This document shows positions 8,008-15,813 of a DNA stretch of 40,077 bases, in pieces. The stretch is taken from the NCBI GenBank assembly GCA_028706405.1, contig JAQWBM010000016.1, forward strand, positions 1-40,077. The letters run 5' to 3'. Source of the stretch: Eubacteriales bacterium (GTDB lineage Bacteria; Bacillota; Clostridia; Peptostreptococcales; Anaerovoracaceae). The position numbers were made by a program, and so were the translations under genes. Numbering within the stretch: position 1 is the first letter of the stretch; every line of letters starts with the position of its first letter. The notes below the pieces were generated by a model. The model had not been told where the DNA came from and did no database searches. It saw only the letters and a list, made by a program, of their open reading frames with translations.

Positions 8008-8037
8008 ATTTTACTATACCCTGATTGACAATGTCAA
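8008..8037 (-). promoter_or_regulatory. Promoter of the interrupted tRNA-Thr
   Basis: On the minus strand TTGACA (8032-8037) and TAAAAT (8008-8013) are separated by 18 bases, about 25 bases upstream of the tRNA 5' end. The -35 lies within the 15-base palindrome 8024-8038 (ATTGACA-A-TGTCAAT). The promoter is intact although the tRNA it served is not, and it points into the mobile element. Confidence 0.7.
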
Positions 8038-8075
8038 TACCTTTACAGTCAACCTTTTTCAATTAGCGAATTAGC

Positions 8076-8106
8076 AGCCAATCATCTCTCAGTCTCTGGC
8101 TCACCT
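8076..8106. repeat. Dispersed repeat, half copy, 3' of sigH
   Basis: The twenty bases 8076-8095 are identical to the right arm of the perfect hairpin at 35914-35933. Homology extends to 31 bases with four differences. Like that copy it ends about a dozen bases from the stop codon of a minus-strand gene (sigH here, asnS there) and is in the same orientation. The left arm of the hairpin is absent here. Confidence 0.8.
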
Positions 8107-8118
8107 GTCCTGAATTAT

Positions 8119-8748
8119 TTACCGTCCCAGATAAAGTTCAAGCTTCCTCTTGGTCCTTTGAATGGCATTATCTATGGTTTTAATTGATTTTCCGGTGATC
8201 TCTGCAATCTGTATATAGGATTTGCCTTTCAAATACTCATTCCAGACGCTTAGCTCCAGGTCACTAAAGATATCAGCACCGTTGCCTTCAATATATCCCA
8301 TGTTTTCCTTTAAAAGAAATATTGCTTCCGGATCAGTATTGCTATTAGAAGATAAAACTTCCTCCAGCGTAGTATCGGGCTCCATATCTGATAGTGGTTT
8401 GCTCAATGATACTGATGTGTTCAGAGGAGAATGCTTTAGCCTGGCAGCTCGCTTAATGGCTGTAATGATTTGTCTATTGATACATATCTCTGCAAATGTA
8501 TGGAAGGATGTCTGCTTGGTTTTGTCATAACTGCGTATAGCTTTAAAAATGCCGATCATTCCCTCCTGCACGATATCTTCGCTGTCGGCGCCCACCATAA
8601 AATAGAGGTGCGCTTTACTTCTTACGACATTCTTATATTTTCTTATAAGAAACTCCTCTGCGTTGTTATCTCCATTTTGAGCAAGCGTAACCAACTTCTC
8701 ATGCTCCATTGTTTCAAATTTTTCTTCTGTGTTATTACTCTCAGTCAT
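8119..8748 (-). CDS. sigH: RNA polymerase sporulation sigma factor SigH
   Basis: A 209-residue sigma-70-family protein. Region 2 is visible as AEEFLIRKYKNVVRSKAHLYFMVGADSEDIVQEGMIG, written here in pieces: the DIVQEGMIGIFKAIRSYD core-binding motif and FHTFAEICINRQIITAIKRA promoter-melting region. Region 4 is LSVWNEYLKGKSYIQIAE with the recognition helix around ITGKSIKTIDNAIQR. Length and position directly after rlmB are those of SigH (Spo0H), which directs entry into sporulation and stationary-phase genes. The start overlaps the rlmB stop (ATGA), implying one operon. A YlxM or ECF factor is unlikely given size and region-4 sequence. Confidence 0.92.
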   Translation of the reverse strand: MTESNNTEEKFETMEHEKLVTLAQNGDNNAEEFLIRKYKNVVRSKAHLYFMVGADSEDIVQEGMIGIFKAIRSYDKTKQTSFHTFAEICINRQIITAIKRAARLKHSPLNTSVSLSKPLSDMEPDTTLEEVLSSNSNTDPEAIFLLKENMGYIEGNGADIFSDLELSVWNEYLKGKSYIQIAEITGKSIKTIDNAIQRTKRKLELYLGR

Positions 8749-9503
8749 TTACTATTCTTCCTTTGTCGATTAACCTCATACATCAGAATTGCAGCTGAAT
8801 TGGATGCATTTAATGAACTGATATTGCCTGACATTGGTATTGATACGCTGAAATCACATTTTTCCTTGACCAGTCTGCTGATTCCATATCCCTCTGCCCC
8901 TATGACCAACGCAATACTTCCTTTCATGTTTGCATGGTCATATTCAATGCCATCCATATCACAGGCTCCAACCCATATACCTGTTTCTTTAAGCTTATCC
9001 ACGGTCTGCGCGATATTTGAGACTTTGGCTACAGGAACATATTCTACTGCTCCGGAAGCTGCTTTTGCTACCACATCCGTAATCCCAACTGCTCTACGCT
9101 TTGGTATAATTACCCCGTGTGCTCCTGCTCCTTCTGCTGTGCGAAGGATCGCGCCCAAGTTATGTGGATCCTCTATACCGTCAAGGATTATAATGAAAGG
9201 GTCTTCATTTCTGATTTGTGCTCTTTCTATAATATCTTCAACATGGCAATAAGTATACGCTGAAACATAAGCAATAACGCCTTGATGCGCTTTTCCGCCT
9301 GATATCCGGTCCAAAGCCGACTTGTCTGCATACTGCCATGGCACGCCTTTCTCTTTCGCTATTCCAATAATTTTCCGGATAGAACCCTCTGTATCTTTAC
9401 CGATAATCAGTTTTTCGATCTCTCTGCTGCTTTTTAAAGCTTCCAGAACAGGATTCCTTCCAATAATGATACTTCTATACACCGGCGTCTGTTCTTCTTT
9501 CAA
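8745..9503 (-). CDS. rlmB: 23S rRNA (guanosine-2'-O-)-methyltransferase RlmB
   Basis: A 252-residue SpoU/TrmH-family enzyme that methylates G2251 of 23S rRNA with SAM. It has the N-terminal substrate-binding region (IIIGRNPVLEALKS) and SpoU motifs 1-3: NLGAILRTAEGAGAHGVIIP, VIGAEGYGISRLV and SIPMSGNISSLNASNSAAI. The last two form the trefoil-knot SAM site. Translation starts at TTG 9503, chosen because AGGAG lies seven bases upstream. It overlaps dfr by 29 bases and sigH by 4, so the three genes are tightly coupled. Confidence 0.93.
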   Translation of the reverse strand: MKEEQTPVYRSIIIGRNPVLEALKSSREIEKLIIGKDTEGSIRKIIGIAKEKGVPWQYADKSALDRISGGKAHQGVIAYVSAYTYCHVEDIIERAQIRNEDPFIIILDGIEDPHNLGAILRTAEGAGAHGVIIPKRRAVGITDVVAKAASGAVEYVPVAKVSNIAQTVDKLKETGIWVGACDMDGIEYDHANMKGSIALVIGAEGYGISRLVKEKCDFSVSIPMSGNISSLNASNSAAILMYEVNRQRKNSK

Positions 9504-9990
9504 ATAATTTTCTCCTGTATTCTGTGAATTGATATTCTATTCCGTTTTCTATATGTGTTTCACTTTTCCATACAAGCTCCATATCCTCTCGAACGTCCAG
9601 ATTTTCAAAGTGCTTGTCCGCATTGAAGACATTATTGATTCTCGTTACCAAATACTCGCTGCAGTAAGGAAAAAACTGTTTATATATTTCCTGCCCTCCG
9701 ATTATGAATACATCCTCTGTATCATAGCTTTCAAGAACATTAAAAACCTCGTCAATAGTTCTGCATATGATGCAGTCAGGGTTGAAATCCGGATTTCTGG
9801 AAAGCACTATGTTTATCCTGCCCTTTAAGGGTGATTTGCCCGGCAATGATTCAAATGTCGCTCTTCCCATAACGACTACTTTTCCAAGCGTCTTTTCTTT
9901 AAAATATTTTAAATCTTCGGGGAGATTTACGAGCAATTTTCCGTTTTTCCCTATTCCCCAATTGTTGTCAACTGCAACAATAGTTTTCAT
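9475..9990 (-). CDS. Dihydrofolate reductase
   Basis: A 171-residue DHFR reducing dihydrofolate with NADPH, needed because ThyA (encoded 2 kb upstream) releases dihydrofolate. Motifs seen: IVAVDNNWGIGKNGKLL (Met20-loop region), LPEDLKYFKEKTLGK with the active-site acid, VVMGRATFESLPG, and VFIIGGQEIYKQF for cofactor binding. The C-terminal 20 residues (YRRKLFERRTDAGV) extend slightly past the usual end and overlap rlmB. A DUF5348-like gene and a permease separate it from thyA. Confidence 0.93.
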   Translation of the reverse strand: MKTIVAVDNNWGIGKNGKLLVNLPEDLKYFKEKTLGKVVVMGRATFESLPGKSPLKGRINIVLSRNPDFNPDCIICRTIDEVFNVLESYDTEDVFIIGGQEIYKQFFPYCSEYLVTRINNVFNADKHFENLDVREDMELVWKSETHIENGIEYQFTEYRRKLFERRTDAGV

Positions 9991-9999
9991 TATGATTCC

Positions 10000-10251
10000 C
10001 TATTCTTCTTCTGATAATAACTCGACTTTTACCATGGATCCTATTCCCCAATCCTTAATATCTATTCCATCTAAAACCCAGTCGTCCTCTGTCTCAGAGA
10101 ACACTATTTTAGTGTTCTTCCAATCTCCGCCGACCATTATCAGAAATTCATCGCCATTAAATAATGGCATTCTCTCACTGTATTCTGTTAAAAATATTTC
10201 GTACATTCCAGATTCAAGATTTACCGTTAATATTCCTTCATGCATTTGCAT
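10000..10251 (-). CDS. DUF5348-like small protein
   Basis: An 83-residue acidic protein. The pattern GILTVNLESGMYEIFL, LFNGDEFLIMVGGDW, TKIVFSETEDDWVLDGID resembles the DUF5348 family, small beta-rich proteins of unknown function common in Clostridia and on mobile elements. The assignment is from memory of the pattern. It lies nine bases before dfr and could share its transcript. The start ATG 10251 is followed by a second in-frame ATG two codons later. Confidence 0.55.
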   Translation of the reverse strand: MQMHEGILTVNLESGMYEIFLTEYSERMPLFNGDEFLIMVGGDWKNTKIVFSETEDDWVLDGIDIKDWGIGSMVKVELLSEEE

Positions 10252-10359
10252 TATGATTTACCTTCCTGAAGACTCTGATTAAATCAATTCCATTGATTTT
10301 ACAACTCGCACGTTCTTTTTATTATAATATAAAATCCATCGAAAGGAAAGAAAAATTGT

Positions 10360-10419
10360 ATGAAGATATATCAATCAGCACCGTTTTATAGAAATTTTAA
10401 ATCCCCTGCCCAAAAATAA
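10360..10419 (+). other. Possible 19-codon ORF or gene remnant
   Basis: ATG 10360 is preceded by GAAAGGAAAG and, further upstream, by TATAAT (10322-10327). The frame encodes 19 residues (MKIYQSAPFYRNFKSPAQK) before TAA. It sits at the edge of a GC-rich permease that looks inserted, so it may be the 5' stub of a disrupted gene. I recognise no product. The rest of the 263-base gap holds only the inverted repeat listed next. Confidence 0.3.
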
Positions 10420-10422
10420 GAA

Positions 10423-10471
10423 ATAACCGTGTCAGAGGTTCAAAAATACATCAAACATCTAATACGGTTAT
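10423..10471. repeat. Inverted repeat ATAACCGT / ACGGTTAT 3' of the permease
   Basis: Eight-base arms at 10423-10430 and 10464-10471 flank 33 bases. Adjoining bases are partly complementary too (AAGAA and TCTT). It lies 43 bases after the permease stop. It may fold as a weak transcript end or mark the border of the acquired segment. No T-run follows on the minus strand. Confidence 0.4.
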
Positions 10472-10514
10472 CTTAAATTACGCTATGTATGATCCGCCGC
10501 TCAGATACGGGTTC

Positions 10515-12008
10515 CTATTCTTTGATCTTGTTTTTCAGGAGGAAATCTCCCAGGATTTCTTTTCTGGAATAGTCCTTGCCAAAGATCAGATACTCTCTTT
10601 CAGCAGGAGAGACAATACCCACAGAGGCTTTTGCCGCTATCGCAAGGATGATTCCGATGAGGACCCAGCCCAGCACAAGAGCCCATTCATGCGGCCATAT
10701 CAGAGAGCTGGCTCCGATGGGCAGGTACAGGTGGAAAAAGAACAGGGCGCCGATCACTGCCAACGCTCCCGCAAGCATGGGGCGTTTGTGACTGTAGGGC
10801 CGGTTTAAATCAGGCTCCTTTATGCGGATGGCGACAAAGGACAGCGATACCAATAAATATGCACAAACGGTGCCGAAGGACGCCGCATCCACAAACCAGA
10901 CCAGCGCCTTCTTTCCCATCAGCGGAGTGATCATGCATATGACTCCCGTCAGGACAATGGCGGCGGTAGGCGTCTGATACTTGGGATGGACCTTCCCGAA
11001 CACTTCCGGGATCATCTTCGCTCTTCCCATTGCAAAGATGACTCTGGATGCGCCTACGAAGAAACCGTTCCAGCTTGTAACGATACCGCAGATGCCTCCG
11101 ATGATCAGAACCTTCCCCCATATCGGCGAACCGAAGGCATAGGCTACGACCTCTGCCACAGGCACGCTGTGTTCGAAACTGCTTCTGATCTCCTCAGGGG
11201 CGCACAAGGCGGTTGCCAGGATGACGATTACGTACCAGGCTATAGCCATCAGAATGGAAATGTATACCACACCTGCGATCTGCTTCGGAGGGATCTTCAT
11301 TTCCTCCGCGGCCTGGGGGATCACATCAAAGCCCACAAACATCCCGGGAGCCATCATCATGACGGCGAACATGCCGGCCCACGGGCTCACACCCTCCGCT
11401 GCTCCTGCGAATGCGGGCGCCAAGTTGGAGGTGTCTCCCATTATGGCCCCTCCGGTTAGAAAAACAACCCCGATAGCCAGCACTCCTACAACCCCTACGT
11501 TCTGGAATACGGCGGACTGTTTGACTCCGATCAGGTTGATGAACATGATGATTGCGGCGCCTGCGGTTCCCACCAAAGACCATGTCAGATAGACCGTGCT
11601 GCCGTTGATGGTCCACAGTTCAATAAGCTGCGGAAAAGGGACCAGATAGTTGGCCGCGGTGGCAATGGCGATCCCTTCCCAGGCGGCCACGCCTACGTAA
11701 GCCAGACAGATGGCCCAGCCGCAGACCCATGACCAGAAATACCCAAGCCCTCTGTAGGAAAAGACCAATTCGCCGCCGGCCAGCGGAAGAGCGGGGGTCA
11801 GCTCAGCATAGGCGCCCCCCACAAACATGCACATCATACCGCCGAATAAGAATGCGATTAGAGCGCCCGCCACGCCGGCAAGGCTTATCCAGTCGCCGGC
11901 AAGCATTACCCAGCCCCAGCCGGTCATGGTTCCGAAGGCAAGGGAAAGGACATCCAGCCGGCTTAACGTTTTTTTCAGACTTTCTCGTTGTACAATTTCG
12001 TTGCTCAT
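10515..12008 (-). CDS. APC-superfamily amino acid permease
   Basis: A 497-residue polytopic transporter with about 12 hydrophobic helices. The N-terminal LSLAFGTMTGWGWVMLAGDW and LAGGELVFSYRGLGYFWSWVCGW are typical of APC permeases (substrate helix 1 and helix 3). QAAEEMKIPPKQIAGVVY is the conserved cytoplasmic segment after helix 6. Substrate cannot be read; an amino acid or polyamine is expected. ATG 12008 is chosen because AGGAGG lies just upstream. Base composition differs from neighbours: 37 of 60 bases are G or C at 11161-11220 against 26 of 60 at 12481-12540 in thyA. It splits thyA from dfr, suggesting lateral acquisition. Confidence 0.88.
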   Translation of the reverse strand: MSNEIVQRESLKKTLSRLDVLSLAFGTMTGWGWVMLAGDWISLAGVAGALIAFLFGGMMCMFVGGAYAELTPALPLAGGELVFSYRGLGYFWSWVCGWAICLAYVGVAAWEGIAIATAANYLVPFPQLIELWTINGSTVYLTWSLVGTAGAAIIMFINLIGVKQSAVFQNVGVVGVLAIGVVFLTGGAIMGDTSNLAPAFAGAAEGVSPWAGMFAVMMMAPGMFVGFDVIPQAAEEMKIPPKQIAGVVYISILMAIAWYVIVILATALCAPEEIRSSFEHSVPVAEVVAYAFGSPIWGKVLIIGGICGIVTSWNGFFVGASRVIFAMGRAKMIPEVFGKVHPKYQTPTAAIVLTGVICMITPLMGKKALVWFVDAASFGTVCAYLLVSLSFVAIRIKEPDLNRPYSHKRPMLAGALAVIGALFFFHLYLPIGASSLIWPHEWALVLGWVLIGIILAIAAKASVGIVSPAEREYLIFGKDYSRKEILGDFLLKNKIKE

Positions 12009-12052
12009 TAAAAAACCTCCTAAATTCAAAAAATGGATAACATGGTATTTAT

Positions 12053-12883
12053 TCACACTGCAATTGGAATTTTTGCATAAAAATCATGAGGATCATATCC
12101 TTCAAGTTTAAAATGGTCTTTCGTGAACGAATAGAAATCAGTAATCGAAGAATCAACGATGAGCTTTGGCGCTGCTCTTGGTTCCTTATTAATCATTTCT
12201 TTTACAAGCGGCTCGTGCCTATCGTAAATATGAGCATCAGCAATGACGTGAACAAGCTCTCCTGCTTCTAAGCCTGCGACCTGAGCCATCATAATAGTCA
12301 ATAATGAATACTGCACCACATTCCAATTGTTCGCCGCAAGCATATCCTGCGACCTTTGATTCAATATTGTATTCAAGGTTTTTCCTGATACATTAAATGT
12401 CATTGAATACGCACAGGGATATAGCCTCATCTCGTGAAGGTCTTCAAAACGATATATATTTGTCATGATACGCCGGCTTGCGGGGTTATTCTTAAGTTCA
12501 TAAATCACTCGGTCAACCTGGTCGAATTCACCCTCATGATATTTACTCTTTTGGGCGAGCTGGTATCCGTACGCCTTGCCAATAGACCCATTTTCATCTG
12601 CCCAGCTATCCCACACATGACTGGATAGATCTTTAATGTTGTTAGACTTTTTCTGCCAAATCCAAAAGAGCTCATCAAGCGCACTTTTCCAAAACGTCCG
12701 TCTTAATGTAAGTATCGGAAACTCTGCCTTCAAATCATACCTGTTTATAATTCCAAATTTTTTTACTGTATATGCAGGTGTGCCGTCTTCCCAGCGAGGC
12801 CTTACTTCCTGACCTGTATCCCATACTCCATTATCAATAATATCTTTACAGTTTTGTATAAATATTTCATCCGCCTTACTCAT
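12053..12883 (-). CDS. thyA: Thymidylate synthase ThyA
   Basis: A 276-residue enzyme making dTMP from dUMP with methylene-tetrahydrofolate. The catalytic Cys is residue 157 (RLYPCAYSM). QRSQD with the phosphate-binding Arg, NNWNVVQYSLL with the dUMP Asn, and DAHIYDRHE follow in the expected order. The sequence departs from E. coli ThyA in the way Bacillus/phage-type ThyA does. Its start overlaps mrnC by eight bases. Related Clostridia often carry flavin-dependent ThyX at this position, so ThyA with a nearby dfr is a consistent alternative pathway set. Confidence 0.93.
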   Translation of the reverse strand: MSKADEIFIQNCKDIIDNGVWDTGQEVRPRWEDGTPAYTVKKFGIINRYDLKAEFPILTLRRTFWKSALDELFWIWQKKSNNIKDLSSHVWDSWADENGSIGKAYGYQLAQKSKYHEGEFDQVDRVIYELKNNPASRRIMTNIYRFEDLHEMRLYPCAYSMTFNVSGKTLNTILNQRSQDMLAANNWNVVQYSLLTIMMAQVAGLEAGELVHVIADAHIYDRHEPLVKEMINKEPRAAPKLIVDSSITDFYSFTKDHFKLEGYDPHDFYAKIPIAV

Positions 12884-13334
12884 GCTTTACCTCCGCCATC
12901 CCGCCATTGTTACCCTGTCGTTTACCTTTACGCAATACTGTGCCCGCTGCCGCGGTATTATCTTGATTTTCTATCAGCCGGATAGATTTCTGAATGATTT
13001 CTTCCATTCTATCATATTGTTCCGACAAGTAAAGAAATCCTATCAAAGCTTCAAAGGCGGTCGCCCATTTATATATAACAGGATCGACATTTTTCGGCTT
13101 GGTCGATATCTTTTTGTTCCTTGCTCTTTTCACCAAGCTCATCTCATCTTCAGAAAGCTCATCCAGTATCGCCTTCAACGCATAAGCCTGCGCTTCCGCC
13201 CTGACAAAACGGACTGCGGTCCGGTGAAGAAGATCTGCATGTACCTGTCCCTTGTTAATTACATGCCGTCTGATATACAGTTCAAAGACCGAATCCCCGA
13301 TAAAAGAAAGGACTGTGCTATTCATCATCCTCAT
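12876..13334 (-). CDS. mrnC: Mini-ribonuclease 3 (MrnC)
   Basis: A 152-residue RNase III-like protein without a dsRNA-binding domain, which matures the ends of 23S rRNA. LSFIGDSVFELYIRRHVI holds the catalytic acidic signature, VKRARNKK the RNA-contacting basic stretch, and KWATAFEALIGFLYL the second catalytic region. The basic C-terminal tail (GTVLRKGKRQGNN) is variable in the family. Several ATG codons cluster at the start (13334, 13328, 13325); the ribosome binding site GGAGG best fits the first or is shared. It normally follows cysS in Clostridia. Here nagB and selO lie between. Confidence 0.92.
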   Translation of the reverse strand: MRMMNSTVLSFIGDSVFELYIRRHVINKGQVHADLLHRTAVRFVRAEAQAYALKAILDELSEDEMSLVKRARNKKISTKPKNVDPVIYKWATAFEALIGFLYLSEQYDRMEEIIQKSIRLIENQDNTAAAGTVLRKGKRQGNNGGMAEVKHE

Positions 13335-13367
13335 TTAGACATCATATCCTCCAGTTTTGTTTATTTG

Positions 13368-14093
13368 TTACAAATGACACAATGCGTCCTCGTCCGCCAC
13401 TACAGTTAGATTTGGATGGAGCTGCAAAATGGAACCGGGAACCGCAGGTGTGACAGGTCCTGACAATACCTGTTTCAGTATTTCTGCCTTAGCTGTTCCG
13501 CTGACACAAAGCAGGATCCGTTTTGCCTGCATAATGGTCTTAATTCCCATTGTGATCGCTTCTCTCGGTACTTGATCTTCCTTTTCAAAGAAACGCGAAT
13601 TGGCCTTTATGGTAGATTCCTTCAATTGGACACGATGAGTCAGCAGAGGGAATTTGTCATCAGGTTCATTGAATCCAATATGACCGTTATGTCCAAGACC
13701 GAGCAGCTGAAGATCGATCCCTCCGAGTTCTTTTATGAGAGATTCATATCGTATGCACTCTGCTTCTGCATCTGCAGCCGTTCCATCAGGAACATGAGTA
13801 TTTCCCCTATGTACATTGATTTGGCTGAATAAATTGGTCTCCATGAAGTATCTGTAGCTTTGATTGTGTTCTCCCGACAGTCCCACGTATTCGTCCAGAT
13901 TGACTGAGTGTACGCCTGAAAAATCTACATCTCCATTTCGATTCTGCATAATTAGTTGTTTATAAATCCCCTCGACAGTTGAACCTGTGGCAAGCCCCAG
14001 AATACAGTCATGCTTGAGTATAATTTGCGCCGATAGTATATTTGCAGCTTTCCGGCTCATGTCATCATAATTTTTAGTACTAATGATTTTCAT
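13368..14093 (-). CDS. nagB: Glucosamine-6-phosphate deaminase NagB
   Basis: A 241-residue enzyme converting glucosamine 6-phosphate to fructose 6-phosphate and ammonia, feeding amino sugars to glycolysis. Motifs: LGLATGSTVEGIYKQL for phosphate binding, VNLDEYVGL with the catalytic Asp, and LLGLGHNGHIGFNEP with the ring-opening His. ATG 14093 is chosen for its GGGAGGAG site seven bases upstream; ten extra upstream codons lack support. No nagA neighbour is present. It is divergent from selO across a 208-base gap and lies 33 bases before mrnC, so it may read into that operon. Confidence 0.92.
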   Translation of the reverse strand: MKIISTKNYDDMSRKAANILSAQIILKHDCILGLATGSTVEGIYKQLIMQNRNGDVDFSGVHSVNLDEYVGLSGEHNQSYRYFMETNLFSQINVHRGNTHVPDGTAADAEAECIRYESLIKELGGIDLQLLGLGHNGHIGFNEPDDKFPLLTHRVQLKESTIKANSRFFEKEDQVPREAITMGIKTIMQAKRILLCVSGTAKAEILKQVLSGPVTPAVPGSILQLHPNLTVVADEDALCHL

Positions 14094-14301
14094 AGCTAGT
14101 CTCCTCCCAATATTAGATTTCATAATAATACTATTATCATAGAAAATGGATAAAAATGCAAGGTATGTTTTTTAATGTCCATAAGTTTTAATCGCCGTGC
14201 AGTATTTATTGAGCACGAAGAGTTTTTAATTATTAATAATGGTTAGAATATAGATATGATTGAAATACTGAAGATATTTATTATTCAAAGGAGATGCCAT
14301 A

Positions 14302-15780
14302 ATGGAAACATCATACAAGAACCCGGGCTGGAACACTGATAATAGCTATTCCCATTTGCCTGAAATATTTTTTACAAGACTTGCTCCTGTGCCGGTTCAA
14401 AATCCAAGCATAGTTATTCTTAATGAGCCCTTGGCCGAATATCTCGGCTTGGACCCGGATTATCTAAAAAGCGAAGAAGGCATTCAGATCCTGGCAGGCA
14501 ACCTGTTGGCTGAGGGTTTCAATCCTATTGCACAGGCTTACGCAGGACATCAGTTCGGGTACTTCACAATGCTGGGCGACGGACGTGCGATCCTTCTTTG
14601 CGAACAAATAACACCATTAAAAAAAAGATACGATATTCAACTGAAGGGTTCAGGCAGAACTCCTTATTCCAGAGGAGGCGACGGTCGTGCCACCCTTGGG
14701 CCGATGCTTCGAGAATATATAATCAGCGAGTCGATGAATGCTCTTGGTATACCAACTACACGCAGCCTTGCCGTGGTATCCACAGGCGAACTGGTTTTTA
14801 GAGAAACGATACTGCCGGGTGCGATCCTGACACGCATTGCAGACAGCCATATAAGAGTCGGCACCTTTCAGTATGCAGCAATACTGGGTACGGCAGACGA
14901 TTTGCGTGCACTTGCTGATTATTCAATAAAAAGGCATTTTCCCGATATCATCGAAGCAGAGAAAACCGGGAACAAATATCTTAGCTTACTTAATGAAGTA
15001 ATTCTGCGTCAAGCATCTTTAACAGCAAAATGGCAGTTGACAGGCTTTATACATGGAGTCATGAATACAGATAATATGGTCATAAGCGGAGAAACCATCG
15101 ACTACGGTCCCTGCGCCTTTATGGATACCTATGAGCCAAAAACAGTTTTCAGTTCAATAGACACCTTTGGCCGTTATGCCTACTCGAACCAACCCAAAAT
15201 TGCTAAATGGAATCTCGGCAGGTTTGCAGAAACACTGCAGCCTTTGATAAACAAGAATGAGGAGCTGGCCTTCGAGCAGATCCATGAAGCACTTTCAGGG
15301 TTTGATAAAATCTATAACCATTACTGGCTGTTGGGAATGAGAGAAAAGCTGGGGATTTTCAGCGAGGAACATACAGATAAAGCTTTAATAGATGATCTTT
15401 TAAATTTAATGCATAAGTACAACGCTGATTATACAAATACATTCCGGGCATTGACTTTAGACAGATTTGAAAATACCGCATTTTTCGATAGCGGCGAATT
15501 TTCCGCATGGCATAGTAAATGGAAGGAAAGGCTAAGCAGCCAGCAGGAGTCAGAAGATGATTCCCGCCAGCTGATGAAAAAGAGTAATCCTTCCGTAATA
15601 CCCCGTAATCACCGGGTCGAAGAGGCTTTGGAATCTGCAGTGAGGGAAAATGATTTTAGTGTAATGAAACAGCTTCTTGAAGTACTATCGAGTCCATACA
15701 CGTATGACGCTGAACACGATGAATTTTCGAGACTTCCTAAAGCAACCTCCGGCCCTTACCGCACCTTCTGCGGAACATGA
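14302..15780 (+). CDS. selO: Protein adenylyltransferase SelO (YdiU/UPF0061)
   Basis: A 492-residue pseudokinase-fold enzyme that transfers AMP from ATP to protein Ser/Thr/Tyr, linked to redox control. Seen: [21 protein letters not shown], the nucleotide-binding [39 protein letters not shown] with catalytic Asn and metal Asp, and GPCAFMDTY. The protein ends CGT, with Cys third from the C terminus, where animal SelO carries selenocysteine. AAGGAG precedes ATG 14302. It is the only plus-strand gene among the minus-strand housekeeping genes and interrupts the usual cysS-mrnC neighbourhood, so it was probably inserted there. Confidence 0.95.
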   Translation: METSYKNPGWNTDNSYSHLPEIFFTRLAPVPVQNPSIVILNEPLAEYLGLDPDYLKSEEGIQILAGNLLAEGFNPIAQAYAGHQFGYFTMLGDGRAILLCEQITPLKKRYDIQLKGSGRTPYSRGGDGRATLGPMLREYIISESMNALGIPTTRSLAVVSTGELVFRETILPGAILTRIADSHIRVGTFQYAAILGTADDLRALADYSIKRHFPDIIEAEKTGNKYLSLLNEVILRQASLTAKWQLTGFIHGVMNTDNMVISGETIDYGPCAFMDTYEPKTVFSSIDTFGRYAYSNQPKIAKWNLGRFAETLQPLINKNEELAFEQIHEALSGFDKIYNHYWLLGMREKLGIFSEEHTDKALIDDLLNLMHKYNADYTNTFRALTLDRFENTAFFDSGEFSAWHSKWKERLSSQQESEDDSRQLMKKSNPSVIPRNHRVEEALESAVRENDFSVMKQLLEVLSSPYTYDAEHDEFSRLPKATSGPYRTFCGT

Positions 15781-15813
15781 ACAAGGAGCTTGCTTTTAAG
15801 CCAGCTCCTTGTT
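15780..15813 (+). terminator. selO terminator, overlapping the 3' end of cysS
   Basis: AACAAGGAGCT (15780-15790) and AGCTCCTTGTT (15803-15813) form a perfect 11-bp stem with a 12-base loop, followed by TTTATAT. It begins at the last base of the selO stop codon. The loop and right arm are also the last codons of the convergent cysS, so one sequence encodes the CysS C terminus and ends selO transcription. Confidence 0.85.

Noticed and set aside
10576..11592. Several open frames opposite the APC permease
   Set aside because: They are products of high GC content in the permease gene, have no ribosome binding sites and give low-complexity proteins.
13310..13340. Four-codon frame (MMSK) overlapping the mrnC start
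   Set aside because: It shares the ribosome binding site and could be translated, but such a short frame is expected by chance.
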